NCBI GenBank assembly: GCA_021816545.1 | Contig: JAKAXP010000033.1 | Coordinates: 1-14,184 of the forward strand | Source: Bacteroidota bacterium | Lineage (GTDB): Bacteria; Bacteroidota; Bacteroidia; Bacteroidales; VadinHA17 | Length of the DNA: 14,184 bases | Direction of reading: 5' to 3' | Shown: positions 7,552 through 14,184 of the stretch, piece after piece | How positions within the stretch are numbered: the first letter of the stretch is position 1 | Layout: each line of letters begins with the position of its first letter | Notes under the pieces: generated by a model | Seen by the model: the letters and a program-made list of their open reading frames with translations, nothing else | Told to the model about the DNA's origin: nothing | The model's database searches: none | Made by a program: the position numbers and the translations under genes

Positions 7552-10500
7552 TTATTTAAATGTCACATTTATGCCCATTGAGAATCCTCTTGGGTTAGGC
7601 AGTGACCAGACATCGATACCTTCACCACCGGTACCGCCGGCAGCTGCTGACACAGTATTACCTACGGCATCAATTCCGGAGTAGTTTGTCCATACGGCAA
7701 GGTCATTGCCTGTTACAAATACGCTGGCCTGGGAAAGAATTGCTGTCTTTGTCAGCCATTTTGCAGGCAGGTTGTACGACAGGCGAAGCTCCTGGAGACG
7801 GAGGTAATTGACACCTTTTTCAATCCAGTTCTCATCACCGCCGGTATAAATTGACGGGTACAGATTATAGTCGACTGCAATTGTGTTTTTCGTCGGATTG
7901 GCTGTGTTTTCATTTCCGTCCTGGAGGACACCGTTGAAAACAACCGGGCTGGCTTCGCGAAGTGCAACTGACTCCCAGCTGAGGCCTTCCTGCATCATGT
8001 AACGCTTGGTACCGTTGACAACGGTTGCCTTGTAACGACCTGAGAACATTGCTGAAAGACGGAGTCCCTTGTAACTTGCACTGGTTGTGATACCAAAGCG
8101 GAGCTTGGGTTCGCGGTTACCTAGAATGCTCCATGTCCCGCTTGTTACAGGCAGGCCTGTTGTGGGGCTGATAAGAACGTCACCTGCATCATTGCGAAGG
8201 AATCCGAGACCGGTAATTGTCGTAACCGGATAACCGAGCATGATACCGTTGCGGATGTTACCTGAGTTCCATGTGTACGGGTTGTAATACTCTGTAACGT
8301 TTGCAGGAAGGTAAACAACTTCAGAATCGGTCTGAGATGCAGTGAATCCGAGGTTCCAGCGAAGTCCGTTACCCATGCGGAGAATATCTCCGTTTATCAT
8401 TGCCTCCCATCCCCATGTGTTAAAGGTACCTACGTTCATGTTATTGAGAACGAATCCTGTGCCGTAGCTGAGGCGGAATGATTTGACAATCTGGTCATCG
8501 CAGTGTGTCCAGAAATATGTGAAGTCAGCATTGATCCTGTCATCAAGGAAACGGCCTTCAAACCCGATTTCCTTCGAGGTGGTGATCTCAGGCCTCAGGT
8601 TTTTGTTGGGACCTGTGAAGCCGTACTTGTAGCCGCCGCCGGTAAGAAGCGTAGGTTCAAGCTGCGGGTCAATCTCAAGCGGACCTGCATCCTTACCAAC
8701 CTGTGCCAGTGTGCCGCGTAGTTTCAGGTAGTTGAGAACCTTATTACCCTTGATGAAAGGAAGTTCTGTTACAATGAATGAGCCCTCAACAGCCGGGTAG
8801 AAATAGCGGTTGTTTGCCACCGGAAGAGTTGAAGACCAGTCGTTACGTGCACGGAAGGTAACATAAGCCATCTGGTTGTAGCCGAGTTCCAACTGGCCGG
8901 AGAGAGCCTGTATCCTCCTTTTCGTTGTACGCTGTGATGAACTTATTGAAAGCGGATCACAGTTGTTTATGCTCTGGAAGTCTACCACGGCAAACTTCTG
9001 ACCGTATGTGCCAAGGCGCGTTACACCGTTCTCAAGCTGGTGATAACCGAACTGGGCTGACACTGAAAGCTTGTCATTGAGGAATTCATTTGTATATCCT
9101 GCCAGGACGTTAAGTGTAGGATCCGAGAAGTTTGATTTGGATATGTTGTAGATACCAACGCCATCCTGGTATGTGTCATAATATGGATGCCTTGTGGCAA
9201 TGAATGTCTGCATACCAACGTCCCAACCTACCTGGGCGCGGATGAAGGTATTTGTCAAAGGTACAATCGTTGCAGAAACGTTTGATATGAACCTGTCTGA
9301 ATCATCATACAGCTTGTTCCTGTAGAGACCGAACAGCGGATTGATAAGGTCACCGTCAAGGTAATAATCCGGGTCGCTCATATGTGAACCATCCGGGTCA
9401 AGCCAGACTGACATGTCATCAACCATCGGCCAGCGCATGGCCCTGTAAAGAGGGCCGTCAGTACCTAATGGAACCTTATTGTTTGCTGTGTTCGCATACT
9501 GCATTGAAGATTCAACCGTAAGCCACCTGGTGACTTCTGCTTTACCTGAAAGAGAGAGGTTGAACCTTGAAAACTCAGACGTCTTGATGACCCCGGTCTG
9601 GTTCAGTGTCGAAGCAGACGCGCGGAAGGTAACCTTGTCTGAACCTCCTTCAACTGAGATATTATGCCTCTGGGTAAAACCGGTTTGCAGGACGGCTGCT
9701 ATATTGTCATAAAGGGTCATTCCCTCCACATACCTGCCGCCAAAGCGGGTAAGGTAATAGTAGTTGGTTGTGCCGTAATAGCCGCTTGTATATTTGTCCT
9801 GCAGTTCGGGCAGCCCGTATGCATTGTCCCACCTGAATGAGTTGTTGTATGAGACTTTACCCCTGCCGGCAGCACCTTTCTTGGTGGTGATTATGATTGC
9901 ACCGTTTGATGCATCCGATCCGTAAAGAGCGGCTGCTGCAGCACCTTTCAGCACTGTCATCGATTCGATGTCCTCAGGGTTGAAGTCATTACCCCTGGAT
10001 GCGAAGTCGAGGTTGCGGCTTGAGAAGTTTGTTCCGCCGTCAGCCATAAAGAGGGGGTCAAATGTCGAGTTGTTCATCGGGATACCATCGATGATGTAAA
10101 GCGGCTGGTTGTTTCCCGAAATTGAGGTGATGCTTCTCAGCACAACCGATGTTGAGGCACCGGGGGCACCGCTGGTGGTACCAACATTCATACCGGCAAC
10201 GCGTCCCTGCAGTGCTGTAATGAAGTTATCACGTCCTGATTCCGCAATATCGGAGGCCTTGACGTTCTGAACTGATGAACCCACGGCCCGGGATACACGC
10301 TTCATCCCGAACTCTGAGGTGATCACCACATCTTCAATCATCTGAACATCCGGAGTAAGTCCCACGCTGATACTGTTTCCGGCTCCCACCGTCACTTCAC
10401 GGGTTGCATATCCCAGTGAGCTGAATACCAGTACCTGTCCCGGGGCAACCGTAATCGAAAATTTGCCGAACGGGTCGGTACTCGTACCGGTGGTAGTGTT

Positions 10501-10644
10501 CTTGATTATCACGTTGACGCCGGGCAACGTTTCATTCGTCGTGGCGTCTGTGACAGTCCCTGTCACGATCTTAGGCTGAGCATATATGCTTTGTGAAAGC
10601 ATCAGTCCCAAAACCGCAAACAACATTAATAGTTTTGTTCTCAT
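7552..10644 (-). CDS. SusC/RagA-family TonB-dependent outer-membrane transporter
   Basis: This is an outer-membrane beta-barrel importer of 1030 residues, normal for SusC. In order it has a signal peptide (cut near Ala22), a carboxypeptidase-regulatory-like domain (about 27-105; VTGTVTDATTNETLPGVNV), a TonB-box-like segment (EDVVITSEFGMKR, 104-116), and a plug domain (about 120-258). The plug carries QPLYIIDGIP (180-189) and the family signature LKGAAAAALYGSDASNGAII (232-251). The remainder is a 22-strand-type barrel ending in Phe-Lys. With SusD it forms the bipartite importer energised by TonB-ExbBD from the inner membrane. No sigma or anti-sigma pair or hybrid two-component regulator is adjacent in this window. 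It lies 100 bases downstream of the epimerase gene on the same strand. The substrate is inferred from context only; RagAB shows that such systems can import peptides. Confidence 0.95.
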   Translation of the reverse strand: MRTKLLMLFAVLGLMLSQSIYAQPKIVTGTVTDATTNETLPGVNVIIKNTTTGTSTDPFGKFSITVAPGQVLVFSSLGYATREVTVGAGNSISVGLTPDVQMIEDVVITSEFGMKRVSRAVGSSVQNVKASDIAESGRDNFITALQGRVAGMNVGTTSGAPGASTSVVLRSITSISGNNQPLYIIDGIPMNNSTFDPLFMADGGTNFSSRNLDFASRGNDFNPEDIESMTVLKGAAAAALYGSDASNGAIIITTKKGAAGRGKVSYNNSFRWDNAYGLPELQDKYTSGYYGTTNYYYLTRFGGRYVEGMTLYDNIAAVLQTGFTQRHNISVEGGSDKVTFRASASTLNQTGVIKTSEFSRFNLSLSGKAEVTRWLTVESSMQYANTANNKVPLGTDGPLYRAMRWPMVDDMSVWLDPDGSHMSDPDYYLDGDLINPLFGLYRNKLYDDSDRFISNVSATIVPLTNTFIRAQVGWDVGMQTFIATRHPYYDTYQDGVGIYNISKSNFSDPTLNVLAGYTNEFLNDKLSVSAQFGYHQLENGVTRLGTYGQKFAVVDFQSINNCDPLSISSSQRTTKRRIQALSGQLELGYNQMAYVTFRARNDWSSTLPVANNRYFYPAVEGSFIVTELPFIKGNKVLNYLKLRGTLAQVGKDAGPLEIDPQLEPTLLTGGGYKYGFTGPNKNLRPEITTSKEIGFEGRFLDDRINADFTYFWTHCDDQIVKSFRLSYGTGFVLNNMNVGTFNTWGWEAMINGDILRMGNGLRWNLGFTASQTDSEVVYLPANVTEYYNPYTWNSGNIRNGIMLGYPVTTITGLGFLRNDAGDVLISPTTGLPVTSGTWSILGNREPKLRFGITTSASYKGLRLSAMFSGRYKATVVNGTKRYMMQEGLSWESVALREASPVVFNGVLQDGNENTANPTKNTIAVDYNLYPSIYTGGDENWIEKGVNYLRLQELRLSYNLPAKWLTKTAILSQASVFVTGNDLAVWTNYSGIDAVGNTVSAAAGGTGGEGIDVWSLPNPRGFSMGINVTFK

Positions 10645-10744
10645 GTGATTGGATTTAGGGTTAAATAGTATTGATTAGGTTATATAATTGATTATTCCGG
10701 TTGGCTATCCCACAAGCAAGATACATATTTCCTTGCAGGATGTA
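10645..10744 (-). other. Epimerase-susC intergenic gap
   Basis: This 100-base spacer separates the epimerase stop from the susC start. It is AT-rich next to susC. I find no good terminator: GCAAG (10716-10720) and CTTGC (10732-10736) pair only weakly and lack a T-tract on the minus strand. I also find no clean TAnnTTTG element; TATCTTGC, overlapping the weak stem, has two mismatches. Read-through from the epimerase is therefore possible, but an internal promoter cannot be excluded. Confidence 0.5.
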
Positions 10745-11899
10745 TTACAAGTTCCCACTTTTTTTCTCAATAATTCCTATCCCCGGACGGTCAGGAAGGG
10801 TAATCTTTCCGTCAACAACTACCATTCCGTCATATACGTCGTTGCTAATCAGAAGATTACCATCAAGATCCGCCCAATCGACCAATGGTGAAAGCTGAGC
10901 CGCCGCGGACACTGCACACGAAGTTTCGGTCATACATCCTATAAGTATTTTCATCCCCATCTGGCGTGCCATGGTAATCATCTTGTAGGCGGCATGCATC
11001 CCACCGCACTTCATAAGCTTGATGTTGATTCCTGAATATACCCCTTTCATGGGTAGCAGATCTTCAACAGTCTGAAGTGCCTCGTCAGCCAGAATCGGCA
11101 GCGGACTTCGCTCTGTCAGCCAGGCAATGTCATCAACCTGTTCCTTCGGCATTGGCTGCTCAATGAACAGTGCTCCCCTTTCGCTGAGATAATTGGCCAT
11201 TTCAAGGGCATAATTACGGTCTTTCCACCCCTGGTTCACATCAACGAAGACAGGAACATCGGTAACCGATCTGACAGTATCTATCATCTCTTTATCATTG
11301 TCCCTTCCCATCTTGATCTTAAGCAGTTTGAACCCTGCAGCCTCAAGTGTCTTTTCCTTCACAACATCAGCGGTGTCAATGCCGATAGTGAAACTGGTGA
11401 CCGGTGTCTTCTGCGGATCAAGCCCCCATAGCCTGAACCAGGGCTGTCCGAGAAGCTTCCCGGTAAGATCATGCAGGGCGATGTCAAGTGATGCTTTTGC
11501 AGCATGGTTTCCGGGCATCACCCCGTCAATGTATGCCAGTATATCCTCAATCAGGAAAGGATCATGGAATTGCTCCATGTTGACCTTTGACAGAAAATTG
11601 AGGACCGATTCATGGCTTTCGCCCAGGTAGGGAGGCATGGAGGCTTCCCCGAAACCTTTCACACCTTCATATTCAAGGGTCGTTAGGACTACCGGTGTGG
11701 TGGTACGCGAATTGGTTGCCACCGTAAATACATGCTTCAGCTGCAGCTCGTAGGGTCTGTAGCTTAGCTTCAGGGCTCCGCCACTCTTCCCGGCGCCTTT
11801 GACAACGCCTGCTGCCGGGTCGGCAGTACCGGCCTTGCAGCCGGCAATCAGCGCACCTGCAGCAAGGCCGCTGACCTTAATAAAGTTTCTCTTGTTCAT
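10745..11899 (-). CDS. ykfB: Exported L-Ala-D/L-Glu (dipeptide) epimerase, enolase superfamily
   Basis: This enzyme should epimerise L-Ala-D-Glu, released from peptidoglycan stem peptides, to L-Ala-L-Glu so that ordinary dipeptidases can use it. The 384-residue protein shows the mandelate-racemase-type active site: KIK at 194-196, metal ligands Asp220, Glu247 and Asp272, and the second catalytic Lys294. The DLDG motif (344-347) supplies the Asp-x-Asp that binds the dipeptide ammonium group in this epimerase group, which supports dipeptide rather than sugar-acid activity. Unusually for the well-known cytoplasmic enzymes, it carries an export signal. NKRNFIKVSG resembles a twin-arginine motif (Lys-Arg instead of Arg-Arg), and IAGC ends in a candidate lipidated Cys21. 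The gene starts 6 bases after the YkfC-like endopeptidase, whose product is its likely substrate. Other dipeptide specificities are possible. Confidence 0.92.
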   Translation of the reverse strand: MNKRNFIKVSGLAAGALIAGCKAGTADPAAGVVKGAGKSGGALKLSYRPYELQLKHVFTVATNSRTTTPVVLTTLEYEGVKGFGEASMPPYLGESHESVLNFLSKVNMEQFHDPFLIEDILAYIDGVMPGNHAAKASLDIALHDLTGKLLGQPWFRLWGLDPQKTPVTSFTIGIDTADVVKEKTLEAAGFKLLKIKMGRDNDKEMIDTVRSVTDVPVFVDVNQGWKDRNYALEMANYLSERGALFIEQPMPKEQVDDIAWLTERSPLPILADEALQTVEDLLPMKGVYSGINIKLMKCGGMHAAYKMITMARQMGMKILIGCMTETSCAVSAAAQLSPLVDWADLDGNLLISNDVYDGMVVVDGKITLPDRPGIGIIEKKSGNL

Positions 11900-11905
11900 A
11901 TGATA

Positions 11906-13078
11906 TCAGAAATACCAGGTGTGCTGTGATACTCTTTGAAGCCCCTTTCCTTCAGTGAAGGAGGTGACCCTTCTTGCACCCTGAAGTATTTCAAGGAGGT
12001 AAGCGCTGTAGTTAGTCCTCGTCGAGTCGAAGCTGTTGACCTTAACCATCCCTGAGGAATGAATGAACTCGGTGTCGCCGATATACATACCTGTATGGGT
12101 GATCCGCGGCTTTCCATCCCTTATTCTTCCGAAATAGAGCAGATCGCCTGGTGCAAGTGTTTCAAGCGGCTTCTCAATGCTGACTTCCTCACCGTACCTG
12201 AACTGTCCGGAGGCATCGCGGGTCATTATTACCCCGCCGTAATAATATATGGTCTTGGTAAATCCGCTGCAGTCAACACCCTTCGTTGAGGTTCCTCCCC
12301 ACAGATACGGAGACCCCGTGAATGTCCTGGCAAACCTTATCAGCCTCTGCGGTTCAATGGTTGCACTTTCTGACCATTTCGTGAAATCTTCCGCCTCCCG
12401 TTTGTTTACCTCGCCGGTCCTGCCGTCAGGCAGCGCGACAGTCCAGTAATCACCTCTCGCACCTGTTTTCACCAGTATAACACCGAAAACGATATCCGAT
12501 ACTGTCTCTCCCCTGCTGTCAGTTATCACACCTGTGTGCCCGGTATAGATCAGCCTGTCACTCCCCTTCCATGCAGTAATCTCCTCTTCATTCAACTCCG
12601 CTGCCGGATCATCTGTCCAGCCTGTATAGGAATCAGGTGTCTGAACCAGCAACCACCCGCCACGCTTATCAAGTATTTTTACCGGGGTTCCCATCAATGC
12701 CTGTGTAGCCATCTCTGCCGCATGTGAAGGTCTGGTCCTTATATTGCAGACACTCACCGTGATAAGACCCCATGGCTTTTCCACAACCGTGAGATCAGGC
12801 AGAACCCTGATGCTGTCAGCCCATGCACGGCCTGACTTTTCAAGCAGCTCTGCGATAGCGTTTTTTGCCTCGGGAAGGTTGGTTTCACCTTTGGCAATTA
12901 TTATGCCTCCATCTGACATCGAAAGAGAAACATCACAGATGGATTCGGCATGCTGAGGTACCATTGCAGTTGCAATTGAATCAAGCTGTTCCGTCAATAA
13001 TGCCGGAACCTCTTTCTTCTGACAACCTGCAAGCTGGAATACGATTAATGACAGGATAAGGAAATTTAAGGGTTTCAT
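11906..13078 (-). CDS. ykfC: YkfC-like SH3b-NlpC/P60 gamma-D-glutamyl-diamino acid endopeptidase, lipoprotein
   Basis: This is a cell-wall cysteine peptidase predicted to cut the bond between gamma-D-Glu and the diamino acid in stem peptides with a free L-Ala, releasing L-Ala-D-Glu. The 390-residue protein has a lipoprotein signal (LAGC, Cys19), an N-terminal region without clear assignment (about 25-100), two SH3b domains (about 102-160 and 175-230), and a C-terminal NlpC/P60 domain (about 242-370). The catalytic residues are Cys270 (DCSG), His328 (ITHTGMYIG) and His340 (FIHSSG). Asp288 in TRDAS matches the acidic residue that defines the YkfC subfamily. Tyr151 in SYTGW is a candidate for the partner SH3b tyrosine that reads the free alanine amine. 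It is the first gene of the minus-strand operon, 6 bases before the epimerase, and has a candidate promoter upstream. Confidence 0.93.
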   Translation of the reverse strand: MKPLNFLILSLIVFQLAGCQKKEVPALLTEQLDSIATAMVPQHAESICDVSLSMSDGGIIIAKGETNLPEAKNAIAELLEKSGRAWADSIRVLPDLTVVEKPWGLITVSVCNIRTRPSHAAEMATQALMGTPVKILDKRGGWLLVQTPDSYTGWTDDPAAELNEEEITAWKGSDRLIYTGHTGVITDSRGETVSDIVFGVILVKTGARGDYWTVALPDGRTGEVNKREAEDFTKWSESATIEPQRLIRFARTFTGSPYLWGGTSTKGVDCSGFTKTIYYYGGVIMTRDASGQFRYGEEVSIEKPLETLAPGDLLYFGRIRDGKPRITHTGMYIGDTEFIHSSGMVKVNSFDSTRTNYSAYLLEILQGARRVTSFTEGKGLQRVSQHTWYF

Positions 13079-13104
13079 GAAAGTTGTATTACATCTTACA
13101 AATC

Positions 13105-13135
13105 CAAAAATAAATATTTATAATATTCAAGTCAA
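13105..13135 (-). promoter_or_regulatory. Candidate Bacteroidetes promoter for the ykfC-ykfB-susCD operon
   Basis: On the minus strand TTG (13135-13133) is followed after 20 bases by TATTTTTG (13112-13105). This fits the Bacteroidetes -33/-7 pattern (TTG, then TAnnTTTG) with correct spacing. The predicted transcription start would lie near 13100, leaving a leader of about 20 bases before the ATG at 13078. This is the best promoter candidate in the window. Bases 13079-13279 form the 201-base divergent gap. On the plus strand only a one-mismatch element (TTAATTTG, 13154-13161) is visible for the NamZ gene. Confidence 0.55.
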
Positions 13136-13279
13136 TAGGCAATTGAAATTTATTTAATTTGTCAGACAGAAAATTATTACCGGCAACACCTGTACTTGTA
13201 TTATCAGAATTCCAGGCAGCCGGTTATTGCCAGGTATCAAAGAACCTGTACAGTACCTGAAAACATTAATAAACAACTT

Positions 13280-14184
13280 ATGAAGACATTGGTAAAACGC
13301 ATCATCTCTGCAGCAGCAACACTTCTCCTTGTCATTCTCACCGCAAGTCCTTCATCAGGACAAACAGTGGAGACCGGGCTGGAAGTCCTGGTCAGAAACA
13401 ATTTTGACGTGTTACAGGGGAAAAGAGTCGGGCTGATAACGAACCCTACCGGTGTGGACCGCAATCTCAGATCAACAGTTGACATTCTGTTCAGCGCACC
13501 GGGGGTAAACCTTGTTGCGCTGTACGGTCCGGAACACGGGGTACGAGGTGATTTCACCGCGGGCGAACACGTTGATTTCGAAAAAGATCCTGTAACAGGA
13601 CTGCCGGTCTACAGTCTTTACGGGAAGACCCGCAAACCGACTCCCGATATGCTTAAGGACATAGATATACTGGTATATGATATCCAGGACATAGGTTCGA
13701 GGTCATATACCTTCATCAGCACCCTCGGGCTCGTGATGGAGGCTGCTGCTGAAAACGGCATTCCCCTGGTTGTGCTTGACAGGCCCAATCCTCTGGGAGG
13801 CATCCGGATGGAAGGGGCTGTAACCCGTCCAGGATTCGTTTCTTTCGTAAGCCAGTTCGCCATTCCTTATATCCACGGTCTGACAGTGGGTGAGCTTGCA
13901 AAGTTCCTCAACGGTGAGAGGATGCTTGCCAACGGTGTGGTATGCGGACTTCAGGTTGTGAAAATGAGCGGCTGGTCAAGGAAGATGTACTTCGAAGAAA
14001 CCGGGTTGCCATGGGTTCTGTCCTCCCCGCAGGTGCCTCACGGTGACACTCCCCTCTTCTACCCGGCAACGGGAATTGCCGGAGAACTCTATGCTGTCAA
14101 CATCGGGGTCGGCTACACAATACCGTTTCAGACATTTGCAGCTCCGTGGATCAATGCCGACTCACTGGTGCGCAGCCTTAACGG
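13280..14184 (+). CDS. namZ: DUF1343/NamZ-type exo-beta-N-acetylmuramidase (GH171), 3' end beyond the window
   Basis: The frame opens at ATG 13280 and stays open for 301 codons to the window end. The family is usually about 400 residues, so roughly the last quarter is missing. A signal peptide (MKTLVKRIISAAATLLLVIL, cleavage near 27-28) predicts export. NamZ enzymes release MurNAc from the non-reducing end of peptidoglycan chains. Family marks are GLITNPTG (51-58), GPEHGVRG (83-90) with Glu85 the probable catalytic acid, YDIQDIGSRSYTF (133-145) and LDRPNPLGG (166-174). The usual PSPNMP-type segment reads SSPQVPHGDTPLFYPATG (248-265), and the following part is NIGVGYTIPF, so this is a divergent subgroup whose activity is less certain. 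It is divergent from the YkfC-like gene across a 201-base gap, fitting a shared peptidoglycan theme. Confidence 0.9.
   Translation, partial: MKTLVKRIISAAATLLLVILTASPSSGQTVETGLEVLVRNNFDVLQGKRVGLITNPTGVDRNLRSTVDILFSAPGVNLVALYGPEHGVRGDFTAGEHVDFEKDPVTGLPVYSLYGKTRKPTPDMLKDIDILVYDIQDIGSRSYTFISTLGLVMEAAAENGIPLVVLDRPNPLGGIRMEGAVTRPGFVSFVSQFAIPYIHGLTVGELAKFLNGERMLANGVVCGLQVVKMSGWSRKMYFEETGLPWVLSSPQVPHGDTPLFYPATGIAGELYAVNIGVGYTIPFQTFAAPWINADSLVRSLN

Noticed and set aside
4733..10644. Classical polysaccharide utilisation locus built on the SusCD pair
   Set aside because: There is no glycan-degrading glycoside hydrolase, polysaccharide lyase or sulfatase, and no hybrid two-component or ECF regulator in the window. 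The only hydrolases in the cluster are cell-wall enzymes. Genes outside the window could change this.
10716..10736. GCAAG/CTTGC inverted repeat between the epimerase and susC, considered as a terminator or attenuator
   Set aside because: The stem is only 5 bp with an 11-base loop and no T-tract, so it is too weak to call.
13231..13259. CAGGTA/TACCTG inverted repeat enclosing a CTGTACAG palindrome upstream of the NamZ gene, considered as an operator
   Set aside because: Arms of 6 bp with a 17-base loop arise easily by chance, and no regulator gene or second copy supports it.
1..14184. CRISPR arrays, tRNA/rRNA genes, insertion sequences or phage genes
   Set aside because: I found no regularly spaced repeats, cloverleaf-like segments, transposase or integrase motifs on reading both strands.

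Overview
The window looks like a chromosomal segment of a Bacteroidota (Bacteroidetes) bacterium, probably an anaerobic Bacteroidales-type lineage. The grounds are an adjacent SusC/SusD pair, lipoproteins with Bacteroidetes-style signals, DUF3127 (a Bacteroidetes-centred family), AT-rich leaders without Shine-Dalgarno motifs, and several matches to the Bacteroidetes -7 promoter element TAnnTTTG. Base composition is moderate. I see no RNA genes, insertion sequences, CRISPR arrays or phage genes, and no gene-free gap over 300 bases.

Region 1 (about 1-2470, + strand) is a protein-folding block. Two paralogous FKBP-type prolyl isomerases come first, one with a plain signal peptide and one with a lipoprotein signal. 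They are followed by a cyclophilin and a DUF3127 protein whose tail, DDLPF, resembles the SSB protein-interaction tip. The last three genes are tightly coupled (ATGA and TAATG overlaps), and a strong hairpin terminator closes the block. A short repeat-rich spacer with a perfect 16-bp palindrome follows. Region 2 (2603-4645, + strand) is a cytoplasmic M3-family dipeptidyl carboxypeptidase (Dcp-like).

Region 3 (4733-13078, - strand) is the most interesting part. In transcription order it reads: YkfC-like SH3b-NlpC/P60 lipoprotein endopeptidase, exported YkfB-like L-Ala-D/L-Glu epimerase, SusC-type TonB-dependent transporter, SusD-type lipoprotein, and a small SusE/F-position lipoprotein. A candidate promoter lies upstream of the endopeptidase, and a 12-bp hairpin with a T-tract on this strand lies after the last gene. 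Region 4 (13280 to the window end, + strand) is a divergent, truncated DUF1343/NamZ (GH171) exo-N-acetylmuramidase.

Taken together, regions 3 and 4 suggest a peptidoglycan (muropeptide) scavenging locus. SusCD would bring wall fragments across the outer membrane, NamZ would remove MurNAc, the YkfC-like enzyme would cut the stem peptide to release L-Ala-D-Glu, and the epimerase would convert this to L-Ala-L-Glu before ordinary dipeptidase breakdown. The enzyme families and their key residues are visible in the sequence. Linking them to this SusCD pair is inference from gene order; the 100-base gap between the epimerase and susC is the weak point of the single-operon reading.
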